Positions 53,422 through 62,847 are shown, counted from the stretch's first letter. The stretch: DNA of 64,000 nt from Photobacterium lipolyticum (GCF_003026475.1 NZ_PYMC01000003.1:248001-312000), one strand, 5' to 3'. Notes: a model not told the origin generated them from the sequence alone. Made by a program: numbers and translations.

Positions 53422-53869
53422 TTACGTGGTGAGCCTGTAACCCTGTGCCCGAGAACGGTTTAAATTTACCGTAGCAATTTGAATGGATCGCAACGAGCCA
53501 ATGAGCAACGCACGTTGGCGTTCAAACTGTGTGCAGGCCTTTATCCAATCTTGCTGTTTAATAGTTAAACGTTGAAGAATAGGCGGTGTATGGGATTCAA
53601 TATAACCGGTTTCACCTTCACGAAGCTGTCGCCCCGTCCAGTCAACAAGTTCGATGTAATCCATCAATCGCATTGGGAGCCCTTTGATGATGGAGTTGGT
53701 TGGATTGCCAATGAAAGGGCAAAGTGAAGGGGCGGTTAGTTTCTCATCTTTCAGATCCTGTAACCTTGCTTTTATCGACGTATATTCGGAGCTTTCCGGC
53801 GTGTTAGCAATGCCAGCACGGATGGGGTTTAAATGTGGTACGGTGAAATTAACAGAATTGATGGTTTCT
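53422..53869 (-). pseudogene. C-terminal remnant of a REP-associated (Y1/IS200-type) transposase
   Basis: The frame reads LNPIRAGIANTPESSEYTSI, GNPTNSIIKGLPMRL and MDYIELVDWTGRQLREGE, the C-terminal signature of REP-associated tyrosine transposases. The N-terminal HUH catalytic domain is missing; the frame is closed upstream by a TAA at about 53870. Part of the same sequence (53566-53680) recurs at 59266-59390. Confidence 0.75.
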
Positions 53870-53896
53870 TAAGTGTGCCTGTCCTATATACACTAG

Positions 53897-53972
53897 CGGC
53901 CTTTGCCTGACAGCGTTACTGAGCGGATGCACTACAACTGAAATTGTCACTGAATATCGGGAGGTAGTTGTT
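53897..53972 (+). repeat. Displaced fragment of the phage Rz/Rz1 gene
   Basis: 76 bp nearly identical to 49357-49432 (5 or so substitutions), within the overlapping Rz/Rz1 genes. It is out of any coding context here, lying 27 bp beyond the transposase remnant. Confidence 0.85.
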
Positions 53973-54105
53973 CGGCTTTGTACCATCATATATACAGAGG
54001 TAAAAAGCCGACAATGCTGGAGTGATATTGCTCAATGTATTTTGGAGAGATGTATTACAATCTGTTGGTAAGTAAGAATGGAATAGGGCGTCGAGTGAAA
54101 ATTAT

Positions 54106-54321
54106 TCAACAGTTGTTAACGCAAGACTGGCTAGTTTTCGGCTCAATATTTTTGGAATTATGAACAAATATTTCAGATTTGCACTCGATACATTGATATT
54201 TAAGCCAGTTTCTTTTAATTATGTATTTTTCAATAAAAGTTCTATGCAGCTGTATGAAATTCGTTAGGCTGCTACAAGCAGGGCATTTCTTATAAAATAA
54301 CATTTGTGTTTCCATAATCAT
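54106..54321 (-). CDS. Small zinc-ribbon-like protein
   Basis: 71 residues with two CxxC pairs (YKKCPACSSLTN and YQCIECKSEIFVHN) as in a zinc ribbon, connected by a basic helix. A GGGGCG site precedes the ATG. The C-terminus has two further Cys (SCVNNC). Possibly a cassette gene; no attC recognised beside it. Confidence 0.5.
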   Translation of the reverse strand: MIMETQMLFYKKCPACSSLTNFIQLHRTFIEKYIIKRNWLKYQCIECKSEIFVHNSKNIEPKTSQSCVNNC

Positions 54322-54685
54322 GATTCGCCCCGTTTATACATAAATTGCACGATGCTTTATGCGAGCCCTGTCACGTTTTTTGATGTAAAACTAAATGCAC
54401 TGCATGTGTGTCGAGTTTTTGCTCTATTTTTGCTGTTTATTTATGTCTATTTGGCATAACACACGTGGTGACATTACCTTTGTGTACACCAGGCTGTAAC
54501 TGAACAAATATTCCTTTACTAGATCCTTTCTTACATCTCGTTGCTCAGGAAAATAGGTTCTTCTGAGAGCCCTGGTTCTGCTTACGAGTCTGACTCGCGC
54601 GTTAAAAAATTTTTCGGGGATCTAAGGCGCCATCACCAGAGGCTTGAAATTTTGACTGTCAGCATTTTTATTCTTTTGTTATGAG
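54322..54685. other. Intergenic with dispersed repeat
   Basis: 364 bp. It contains copy 2 of the ~100-bp repeat (54546-54643). No gene otherwise. Confidence 0.4.
54546..54643. repeat. Dispersed ~100-bp repeat, copy 2
   Basis: Matches 50961-51056: AAAATAGGTTCTTCTGAGAG, then GACTCGC, then TTTTTCGG and CTAAGGCGCCA with CCAGAGGC. Both copies lie between cassette-type genes. Confidence 0.7.
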
Positions 54686-55063
54686 ATGGAGCTCTCACTG
54701 TTTATAAGTAAGAGCAGCGAAACAGGGTTGGAAAAGTTGTCTGCATCACTCAAGGATGTTGGAGAAATTCAAGCCAATGCTGAGTGGGTAGGAGAAGGCA
54801 AATATAAGGTTACATTTCTTCAAATATATGATGTGGCAAAATTACGAGCTGAGATAATAAAATCGTATAATTCTAGTCCCGACTTTGCTAGAGATATTCG
54901 GAATCCTGAGGCTCGTTTTATAACAACTGCAGGAATAATTTTTGACCATGAATGGACATTGGCATTGTGGGATGGTGAAACAAATTCAGTTACTGAGCCT
55001 TTAGAAATTCTGCGCGATTCTAAGTTTTCTGCTTGTAACCAAAGTATTGCTGCCAAGAGGTAA
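54686..55063 (+). CDS. Hypothetical protein (125 residues)
   Basis: Soluble protein starting MELSLFISKSSETGLEKLSA, with the pattern IIFDHEWTLALWDGE in the second half. A ribosome site is weak. It sits between the dispersed repeat and the large lipoprotein gene; cassette-like position. No family recognised. Confidence 0.5.
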   Translation: MELSLFISKSSETGLEKLSASLKDVGEIQANAEWVGEGKYKVTFLQIYDVAKLRAEIIKSYNSSPDFARDIRNPEARFITTAGIIFDHEWTLALWDGETNSVTEPLEILRDSKFSACNQSIAAKR

Positions 55064-55149
55064 GAGAAGTCACCTCATTTATTAAGATAGTTATGCGCTT
55101 TGAAAACCAGCTTGACTATCGGTTCAATACGACAAGTATATATAGCAAC

Positions 55150-55177
55150 TAAAAAAGGGCTACGAACGTAGCCCTTG
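55150..55177 (-). terminator. Terminator of the large lipoprotein gene
   Basis: AAGGGCTAC-GAAC-GTAGCCCTT with six T's on the minus strand, 25 bp beyond the stop codon. Confidence 0.8.
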
Positions 55178-55201
55178 AACATATCTGAGACTTAATAATA
55201 T

Positions 55202-58200
55202 TTACTGTGCAGGTGTAGGCTCGGTTGGCTGCTCTGGTACTTCGGGTTGTACCGGAAGCTCGGGCTCTACAGGCTCATCAACAATCTGAGGTTCACGCAT
55301 CTGAAGTAGCCAGTATTCTGACTTGTTTTCATAGCCCTCAGGACTTAAGACGATCGTATTGCCAAGGTTGTACAGTTTGTTGGTGCCTTCAACAGTTACA
55401 GGCAATTGATACATATACTTATCGCTCGACCATTGGCCGTGCTCATCGCGTACGGCTGTACCTTTGTTAAAGACGGTAATCGACTCATTTGGCACATCAG
55501 CATTGTTGACGGTATATTGCGATCCATCTTGCACACGAATAAGGTCATTGTAATAGCCCTCTAATTTCTTACCTTGTTGGGCTAGACGTTTATGGCTTAC
55601 TTGTTGCTCTATAACGCCATCAACCTCCACATCAATGATTTCAGCGACGTCATACACTTTATCACCCGCTTCATTTTTGACGCCGGCAGCACTAAAGACT
55701 ACGTGCCCATCCGGTTTGTGGTAAGCGACGGCATATACGTCAGAGGTTCCTTGAACAACACCTTCTGAAAATAGGTGCAGTTTCGGCAGTTCGGCAATAG
55801 AATCCCACAGCCAATAACCGATGCCATCCCAGTTGCCTCTTTTCGCAACCATACAGCCCGCGCCAGAGTCTTTCATGTTATCTACAATTGCAAGGCTCAT
55901 TGTTTCGACACTACGACAGAAGTATTCAGCATCACCTGGGATAACAAACTCTTGAGTGATGATTTGTTGAGTTTCCAAGTCGAAGATCCTCAACACTGGA
56001 ACTTCATAGGGTTCGCTACCCATATTGTTAGTTTCAAGAACGGCTATTTGGCTCTTATTCAACGGAGTTTGAATTCGCTTGCCAGGCATTGGGGATTTTT
56101 CTTCCCATGTTCCAGTCTCGAAATGATAAATATGGGGTATTTCTCCTTTTTTGTTATGCTCATAAGTAACAACGAAGTCCCCGTTTGGCGTGAAGGCAAA
56201 GCTATCCTTACGCATATTAACTGTTGAATTAGGGTAGTTTGCCAATGGTATTACTGTCAGGCTACCATCACTCAACTTATAGCGATAAGCGAGTTGGTTA
56301 TCAGCGGCTGAACCGTTGTTACTGTCTGTTAGCAGGAGAACATAATCATAGTAATCGTGGATGATTCCGTTGCTTATTAACTTATGCGGGCGATCATTTT
56401 CATTCATGGAAGCGGCCAGCACAAGCACTGGGGCAGATTCGCCTTCTGCCGTAACCTTGGTTAAATAAATACCATCTTGTTCAGCCCCCTTAACCTGCCA
56501 GAAGCGATAAAGCGTATTACCACTCTGTATCGCCTGAACTATCGTTACGGTTTTGCCAACTGGTGGGCTACCAGCCAACAGGTTCCATTGATATACGTCA
56601 GCGTTATCAAGTACATTGACCTTCAAGCTAACCCTGGTTGGGTCATCGTCGGCAGATGTGATTGCGCCTAGCTCAACAAAGATCTGTTGTAGTTCTACTG
56701 GTACATTTAGTATTTCTAATGTGTCCTCACCAGAACGAACTGCATGAATACGATCGCTGTCTTTGTCTATTTCTGCAATCTTAACGCGAGATGGGTCCCT
56801 TAGCCCTCCGAACCCAGAGGATTCGAAATCCAAGCCATCGTCAGCGGCTGTAAATGCATGTTCAATACCATTTGAACGGACAAACTTCATCCCATACTCG
56901 AGGATGTCACCTTCTGTTAGGGTTAGCACACCATCAACAAAGCTCGGTATTGAGCTAACAATCTTCGGATGGATCACCGTCACCGTTTCTTTAAACGTGA
57001 AGCCTTGGTAGGTGGCGGTAACCACTGACTGACCTTCAGTGATACCTGTAGCAATGCCATTTTCATCAATAGTCAGGAACTCAGGGTTGCTACTGCTCCA
57101 GACAATCTCATCGGTGATGACGCTGACGCTGCCGTCATTAAATTCACCGTTAAGCGATAATTGTACGGTTTCTTCACGTGAAATTGTGCCATTAGGCAAG
57201 TTTAAACTTACGTCAATAATTTTTGCTTTTATATCAAACGCTTGCTCTGCTGTAAGACCACCCCAAGTGACGATCACTTTTGCTGTACCCACGCCCTTGC
57301 TTAGGAATCGGCCGTTACCTAAGGATTCAATAATTTCTGGGTTGCTTGAAGCCCACTCGGCTTGATCGCTAAAATCAACAAGGTAATCATTTTGGTGCAC
57401 GCCATGCGCAACAACCTGCCATTCGTCTTTTAGCTGCTGTTGACGACTATCAAACTCTAAGCGTAATGATGCGAGTACTGCAGCGTCAGCAACAAAAGTA
57501 ACTTCATCGAAAGCGCCTTTATATTCAGCACTAAGTGTAATAGTTCCCGAAGTTTGAACTTGCATCCGTCCATTATTTATTACCAGTGCGTCTGCAGGGC
57601 TTACCGAATATGTTACAGGCTCACTAACATCGGATGCTGTGTCGTCAGACCAAAACGCTTGAATTGATGGGCTAAGCAAATCGCCAACGCTTACTTTTTG
57701 CGGAATTCCACTCATAGTTAGGTGTTTAACAACAGGTGCATCAGGATCGAGAGGCCCAGCAGTTACAATGTAGTTATGTTTTGCTTCCCACGAGCTAATG
57801 TCTTCAAAGCGGTGTGCTTCTTGATCTAAAAACCAGGTGTCGGCAAATAATGAATCCCAAGCTTGGCGATAAGGAGCAACGTTCGAACTATGCCACTCTT
57901 GCCATGCTGCATCGTTAAGTACTGCACGTAACCAAAGTGTACTGTTTTCATAACCTGCTAATGTTGCAGATTCGTCAATAATAGATTTTAAACCGACACC
58001 ATAACGAACAGTCGCCAGTTCTGTGAAATTGCTATCAAGTTGTTGATATTTTTTCCACTCTTCATCAGTAACAAAGTTATTTTTATCAATATCGGCAAAG
58101 ACGTATTCAACCGTAGAGAAATTAGTAATCAGCGTTTGATTATTCTTGCTTACCAACGCTTCTTCTAAGCTTGTACCAGCATATTGATAGAGGAAAATAT

Positions 58201-58504
58201 CTTCGCGCTGGGCACGGTAGGTGATTGCTTGCGCTTTGATATTTTCAAATTGCTCAACAGAGATTGAAGCATCTACTGAATATTTACCGTTTATATCTGT
58301 CTTTGCCGTAGCGAGTAGATGCTTGCCAGCAAAGACCGAAACGGTAGTATCCGCCATAGGTCCATCATATACCATTCCACTAAAGGTCATTTTTTTTTGT
58401 AGTACTTTCTTCGGATCTGGTTTTAAATCTGAATCTGAGCCCCCACCACAAGCAGTCAACATCGCAATGAGCGGAACACTCATTAAAATAGGCCTATACA
58501 TCAT
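55202..58504 (-). CDS. Large surface lipoprotein with Ig-like (BIG2) domains
   Basis: 1100 residues. Lipobox LTACGGGSDSD (Cys about 19) with the GGGS tether typical of surface-exposed lipoproteins. A carboxypeptidase-regulatory-like module (about 38-75: TFSGMVYDGPMADTTVSV, TDINGKYSV), an EF-hand-like loop DIDKNNFVTDEEW (about 137-149), at least two BIG2 Ig-like repeats (about 340-515; WSSSNPEFLTIDENGIATGI), then a possible beta-propeller-like C-terminal half and a Pro/Glu-rich tail. A role in adhesion or polymer binding is inferred. GGAGAA site upstream. Terminator at 55150. Confidence 0.75.
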   Translation of the reverse strand: MMYRPILMSVPLIAMLTACGGGSDSDLKPDPKKVLQKKMTFSGMVYDGPMADTTVSVFAGKHLLATAKTDINGKYSVDASISVEQFENIKAQAITYRAQREDIFLYQYAGTSLEEALVSKNNQTLITNFSTVEYVFADIDKNNFVTDEEWKKYQQLDSNFTELATVRYGVGLKSIIDESATLAGYENSTLWLRAVLNDAAWQEWHSSNVAPYRQAWDSLFADTWFLDQEAHRFEDISSWEAKHNYIVTAGPLDPDAPVVKHLTMSGIPQKVSVGDLLSPSIQAFWSDDTASDVSEPVTYSVSPADALVINNGRMQVQTSGTITLSAEYKGAFDEVTFVADAAVLASLRLEFDSRQQQLKDEWQVVAHGVHQNDYLVDFSDQAEWASSNPEIIESLGNGRFLSKGVGTAKVIVTWGGLTAEQAFDIKAKIIDVSLNLPNGTISREETVQLSLNGEFNDGSVSVITDEIVWSSSNPEFLTIDENGIATGITEGQSVVTATYQGFTFKETVTVIHPKIVSSIPSFVDGVLTLTEGDILEYGMKFVRSNGIEHAFTAADDGLDFESSGFGGLRDPSRVKIAEIDKDSDRIHAVRSGEDTLEILNVPVELQQIFVELGAITSADDDPTRVSLKVNVLDNADVYQWNLLAGSPPVGKTVTIVQAIQSGNTLYRFWQVKGAEQDGIYLTKVTAEGESAPVLVLAASMNENDRPHKLISNGIIHDYYDYVLLLTDSNNGSAADNQLAYRYKLSDGSLTVIPLANYPNSTVNMRKDSFAFTPNGDFVVTYEHNKKGEIPHIYHFETGTWEEKSPMPGKRIQTPLNKSQIAVLETNNMGSEPYEVPVLRIFDLETQQIITQEFVIPGDAEYFCRSVETMSLAIVDNMKDSGAGCMVAKRGNWDGIGYWLWDSIAELPKLHLFSEGVVQGTSDVYAVAYHKPDGHVVFSAAGVKNEAGDKVYDVAEIIDVEVDGVIEQQVSHKRLAQQGKKLEGYYNDLIRVQDGSQYTVNNADVPNESITVFNKGTAVRDEHGQWSSDKYMYQLPVTVEGTNKLYNLGNTIVLSPEGYENKSEYWLLQMREPQIVDEPVEPELPVQPEVPEQPTEPTPAQ

Positions 58505-59137
58505 TTCTCCTTAATGTTTGTTACGTTTCATTTTTCAATTAAATTAATTCCATGTGAATACTTTAACTTAGTAAATTCATATGGAAGTCGTTGATAACAA
58601 AAAACATGCAACCACCACTTAATAAGTGATTGCATATTAATTCTTGCTTGTTTTATTAAGTGCGCACATTAATTGGGGAACAAAAATAACGCAAGGGTTT
58701 TATTAACCTGGTTAGTAACAGGTAACTCAACATAATTTAATGTTTAAGTTGAATTGCGGCTTATTGGTTAAAGCTGTCAATAATTGTGGGTGGGAGGTGT
58801 TACCCTTTACTAATCAGTTGCTTATATCGTGTTGTGGGTTATTTGCGGTAAAGTGAAATGATAATTGCAAACATCGATTGCAAGATTTTGTGAGTTATTT
58901 CCAAGCCATTTTTGGTGTTGTGGTTTTATATTGCCTTTCAGTTTTTCGTATTGATTTTAAAATCTAGGATCTACTTCAAAGTTTATTGTGAAAACAGCAG
59001 TATTCATTCACCATAGCAACTGAAAAGCTTGTTTGATTGTATTCAATTTTTATTTATCCTTATTGTCCACATTGTGATAGTGAAAAATCAAAATAGATAA
59101 AATAAAAATAGAACAGGGATTTAACAGTAGCTAATAA
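58505..59137. other. AT-rich intergenic region, no gene seen
   Basis: About 630 bp between the lipoprotein gene start and the transposase scraps. No frame with a ribosome site, terminator or repeat that I recognise; the lipoprotein promoter presumably lies near 58520-58650. Confidence 0.4.
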
Positions 59138-59262
59138 AAAAACAATGAAATGACTGCTATCCCTGACCTGCTAAAGATGCTCGATTTACGTGATGCACTG
59201 GTCTCAATAGATGCTATGGCCTGCCAGCCCAAGATAACAAAAGCCATCATTAGTCTGCTTGC
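59138..59262 (+). pseudogene. ISAs1-family transposase fragment
   Basis: NNEMTAIPDLLKMLDLRDAL then VSIDAMACQPKITKAII matches the catalytic region of ISAs1/H-repeat transposases (ITAIPELL...IDAMGCQ). Only about 40 codons remain, joined directly to the next fragment. Confidence 0.7.
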
Positions 59263-59265
59263 TGT

Positions 59266-59390
59266 TCGATATTTAAACGTTGAAGAATTGTCGGTGTGTG
59301 GGGTTCAATATGGCCGGTTTTTTGCGAAGCTGTCGGCCCGTCCAGTCAACAAGTTCTATATAATATGAGAGCATAGTTGGCAACGGACCT
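59266..59390 (-). pseudogene. Fragment of the REP-associated transposase tail
   Basis: About 120 bp homologous to 53566-53680 (AAACGTTGAAGAAT-GGCGGTGT...CCCCGTCCAGTCAACAAGTT), with substitutions and small gaps. It is fused head-on to the ISAs1 fragment. Confidence 0.7.
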
Positions 59391-59408
59391 CGTTGGATTC
59401 ACTTGATT

Positions 59409-60217
59409 TTAACGAAAACAATTTTCAAAAAAGGAGTTTGTCGATGTCGCCACATTATTATAATGCCCAATTGGAACAGTATCGGCATCTTCAGGAGCTT
59501 TATCCTTTTCAAAGAACTCACTACCAAGGGTAATCCCGACCAAATAGAGCATCGGAGAAGAACTTCCTATCTCTACTGCAAATACAGGTCCCCCGAAATC
59601 CCCAGGTAACGACGTGTTATCTTCATCGGATTGACAAACAAAAATATCCTGATAATCAACGTTATCATCGGACATTATAAAAGGGCCGGTATTTCCCTCT
59701 TTAAAATCAATTACTCGATACTGGAGTTTATTCAGCGAACCTTCAAACAAACCCCCGTCTAGTTTAGTTTGACGACCAAAACCAGCCTGAATGAATTGAT
59801 ATTTTTTCAAGCCCCTAACAGGAGCTTTGGTGTTGGCATATTGGTTGAGGTTAGTCAAAAAATGGCATTGTTCATCAAACAAACTGCGTAACTCAGACTT
59901 ATTGTTTGCTACCAGCAATGAAGCTCTGGGGATTTGTGTGTCGTCGTAAGCAAATCGAATCACACACAAATCAGTATTCCAGTCTGCTACCAATCGAACG
60001 GTTTCAATGTTTGCACACCCCTGCACAGACGTAGGCTCTTCTAAGACTCTATTTTTAATTGACTGTGAAGCCAACATCATCGTATTCAATCCAGGAACAT
60101 CTGGCTTGGCTGCATTTATGGCCGCACTGGCGTGTTTTCAATTTGTAGTTTGATTGAGTCGGACAATTCATTGAATATTTTGTAAGTAACTTCCTGACGA
60201 GATTGGGTTGAAATCAT
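59409..60217 (-). pseudogene. Trypsin-like serine protease homologue, frameshifted and lacking the catalytic Ser
   Basis: A start ATG (60217, site TAAAGG) begins MISTQSRQEVTYKIFNELSD; 33 residues later the frame stops. One extra A in the run at 60135-60138 would join it to a downstream 226-residue frame. That part has DWNTDLCVIRFA (like the Asp102 region), YQFIQAGFGRQTKLDGG and SLPGDFGGPVFAVEIG, where trypsins have GDSGGP: the catalytic Ser is Phe (TTC for TCC). I see no TAAHC-type His motif. So it is either a broken gene or a pseudoprotease. Surrounded by mobile scraps. Confidence 0.6.
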
Positions 60218-60443
60218 AATTTTTACCTTTAAAAATATATAGTTATCATAAGGTAGGGCTAAGTCATAAAAAGATTATCTACTCTCAATGCTAATTGTGC
60301 TTTGGTTCGCATTCTAGGCGAATAATATGATTCAAAAACATATTATTCACCGAGTATTTTTAGAGAGGCAAATATAATATTGAACTCACGAATATATTTA
60401 ACACTGTATTAAACAAAACTTGAACAAACAGGAGGGATTGATC

Positions 60444-60998
60444 TTGGCTGAAGTAGAATATCGATTAACTCACGCTATAACTTTAAATCAAATTTTGCCG
60501 GCAGGCGCAGGTGTTGCGGTTGGTCTTCCGGCAGATTTCCCCAACGCGGAAGGGCTGTACCTGATTCTCAATCAAAACGGCATGCAAGAAAATCGTTTTA
60601 TGGGCATTTCTAATGATATTAGAGATCGTTTTGCCGGACGACAGGGAGCCTGTTACGAGTTGGGATTTGAACAGGCAGTATTAAACGGAATTTACGCGTT
60701 TGTCGGAACGATGCGATATCGCGATAATGGAGCTGTCGGATGGAACAATGCTCCGGGTTATGTTGCCGGTAACCTACAAATCACGCTGGATGGTCACAAC
60801 TACGATTTGGAGCATATCCTTATCAAGGCAGCACAACATATATGGCCATATGGCACTATTTCAAACACGCAAAAAACTGGCGCATTAATCAATGCCGGAG
60901 CTTACCCGATTAATATCGATATAAGCTGGAATAATGCAGGTGTTGGAGCTGTGCAAAATCAAAATATTGTAATACCGATTGCAGGACAATTGGCTTAA
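60444..60998 (+). CDS. GIY-YIG-like domain protein, unknown function
   Basis: About 184 residues from a TTG start: AGGAGGG lies 7 bp before TTG (60444), a far better signal than the codon at 60420. Residues about 35-80 (EGLYLILNQNGMQE-NRFMGISNDIRDRFAGR) resemble a GIY-YIG nuclease core with the Arg of the second helix; the C-terminal half is unassigned (GHNYDLEHILIKAAQHIWPY). Could be a nuclease or a degenerate relative. Cassette-like context. Confidence 0.55.
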   Translation: MAEVEYRLTHAITLNQILPAGAGVAVGLPADFPNAEGLYLILNQNGMQENRFMGISNDIRDRFAGRQGACYELGFEQAVLNGIYAFVGTMRYRDNGAVGWNNAPGYVAGNLQITLDGHNYDLEHILIKAAQHIWPYGTISNTQKTGALINAGAYPINIDISWNNAGVGAVQNQNIVIPIAGQLA

Positions 60999-61310
60999 TT
61001 GTGTTTGTTTTAAATGATGAAATTCGAATATAAGTTTTCTGATGCGGCGACTATTCGGCGTAGTCTGGTGTATCTATGATTACTTATATATACACAAGCT
61101 AATATGTTCAATGTCTACTGCATTTCTATTCAAAGCGGTATAAATAAAAACAAATGGGAAATATCAAAAAAATTTCGCGGAGAGGCATGTTTTTATTGAA
61201 ACATGCTGATATGAACTCGGTGATAATAAGCACTGCGCGCATATCGTTAGGTTGCATTTCAGGTGTCACAAGAAAGTATACACATAACAATCAGAGGAAA
61301 GGAGAAGAGC
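60999..61310. other. Intergenic, no gene seen
   Basis: 312 bp, AT-rich. Short frame at 61154 has no ribosome site. The text CACATAACAATCAG at 61282 may be the 3' trace of an attC before the duplicated cassette start. Confidence 0.35.
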
Positions 61311-61434
61311 ATGAAACAGATATTCGTAAAGTTAGTCGTACTTATATTCGGATCGTTGTTGATGGCCACTGCGGCATCTGCACAATAATCGGTCGAAGAT
61401 GAGATTCTGAATAATTGGCTTGGTAACTGGCAGT
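61311..61434 (+). pseudogene. Degraded duplicate of the 50296 cassette gene
   Basis: First 41 codons of the gene at 50296 with the same ribosome site (GGAAAGGAGAAGAGC) and signal peptide, but codon 26 is TAA and the copy ends at the boundary of the next gene. Confidence 0.85.
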
Positions 61435-61477
61435 CGTGCGGCTAAAATATGATCAGGTTCTGAATAAGGTAAATGCT

Positions 61478-61789
61478 ATGTCAGAAGATAATTTAGACTG
61501 GGTTTTGCGTGACAAACAAAATATCGCTCAAGTCTTAGAAATGATCGCTGCGGAAGCTCCGGACATTAAACACGATACAATTAGATTGTTCGTGGACAAT
61601 AACAAGCAGCATTTTACCATTACCTCTTTCGTGTTGGATGTTGTTTGTCATCCAGATAACCAAGCTCTGCTAACAAAAGAGACGGCTACACACATCGCCC
61701 TTATTCATAATTTCACGGTTCCTATCTATGACGGCAATTGGAGTATTCGCCTTGCCGAAGACTTGATCTCAAAACTGAAACAGCTTTAA
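61478..61789 (+). CDS. Hypothetical protein (103 residues)
   Basis: Helical protein starting MSEDNLDWVLRDKQNIAQVL, ending LAEDLISKLKQL. The ATG is chosen for its AAGGT site; the frame is open to 61436 (14 more codons), where it joins the remnant cassette gene. 22 bp upstream of the next gene, probably cotranscribed. Unknown. Confidence 0.5.
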   Translation: MSEDNLDWVLRDKQNIAQVLEMIAAEAPDIKHDTIRLFVDNNKQHFTITSFVLDVVCHPDNQALLTKETATHIALIHNFTVPIYDGNWSIRLAEDLISKLKQL

Positions 61790-61811
61790 AACTAAGAAAC
61801 AGGAATTCATT

Positions 61812-62249
61812 ATGGGATTTGAACAACTGAGCCATGCAGAACGAATTGTATTAATTGGTCTGGTAAGGCGTGGCGGTTCAACCAGCGAAACTTTTAGTTA
61901 TGGTTTTGTTACTGGTGATATGTCTGTGTTTAAAGGGTTTTACAAGAACTTGCATGAAGCATGGGGGCGACTTGATGCAAGCCAGCAAGATGCGGTAATC
62001 GCCGCCCGTAAAGTGGCGAATATAGGATGTCATTGCGCTGAGGTTGATAGCGCTATTGTGCCAGAACGTGATGATTTTGTTCTTGATTTCGCTCGCTGGA
62101 AAAGAAAGCTGATGCTAGCACAGTTAAAAGCGGAGTGGTTTGAAGAAAACCCGAACGGTGGCATGGGTGAAAACAATGAAGACTTGCCTGAAAACGTACT
62201 GGCTGACCATATTGAAAGCGTCGATGCTGAAATGATGACGTATTTCTAA
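61812..62249 (+). CDS. Hypothetical protein (145 residues)
   Basis: Starts MGFEQLSHAERIVLIGLVRR; a CAGGA site precedes the ATG. It contains GCHCAEVDS and an acidic C-terminal tail. Likely operon partner of the preceding gene. Not recognised. Confidence 0.5.
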   Translation: MGFEQLSHAERIVLIGLVRRGGSTSETFSYGFVTGDMSVFKGFYKNLHEAWGRLDASQQDAVIAARKVANIGCHCAEVDSAIVPERDDFVLDFARWKRKLMLAQLKAEWFEENPNGGMGENNEDLPENVLADHIESVDAEMMTYF

Positions 62250-62298
62250 TACAACGGACAAATGAGATGAAATCTTAGTTGCCACCAGCAGAGGCCTA

Positions 62299-62628
62299 TC
62301 AATTCGCTTGAATAGAAAAGAGTGCATCCTCAATAGATTCACTTTTGCATAAAGGGCACTTTCCCGGCTTCTTCAGGCGATCCCGCTTCTTAAAGGCAAA
62401 TCCACACTTTCTACATTTGTATGGGGTGATGACCAGTTTCCTGTTATCTCTGTGAATTGTCTTTAAAATATACTCGAGGTTATCATAAACCTGTTTTTCC
62501 GAGATTTTAACGGCAGTCGAAATCTCTTTGGCGGTGCAGGAATGTTCAGACAGCAAAATTGTTATTTCCTTTCGTGTCGTCTCCTGTCTTTCAACGGGGA
62601 TAAATAGAACTTTATCTTTATGCTTCAT
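62299..62628 (-). CDS. HTH plus zinc-ribbon transcriptional regulator (COG3357-like)
   Basis: 109 residues. N-terminal winged helix (TRKEITILLSEHSCTAKEIS then TAVKISEKQVYDNLEYILKT) followed by a zinc ribbon with two CxxC pairs (YKCRKCGFAFKKRDRLKK and GKCPLCKSES). This domain order is best known from predicted archaeal-type regulators. Probably DNA-binding; target unknown. Convergent with the preceding gene. Confidence 0.65.
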   Translation of the reverse strand: MKHKDKVLFIPVERQETTRKEITILLSEHSCTAKEISTAVKISEKQVYDNLEYILKTIHRDNRKLVITPYKCRKCGFAFKKRDRLKKPGKCPLCKSESIEDALFSIQAN

Positions 62629-62847
62629 GGCTATGCTCCTACTAAGGCTAATGAAAGTGTAGGTGAAATGTCATTGCTTATCTTTCTTGTTCCAATCACC
62701 AAACCACGATCTTTCATCTGTAGCCTTGTATGCATCAAGTGGAATTGTTTGCTATAGATATAAAAGTGAAGGCTGGAAACAAAAGATGGAAGAGCAAAGA
62801 TTATTGCTGTTACCTAAGGTCGGTAGCGTGTTTCAAATGAGGTGAAA

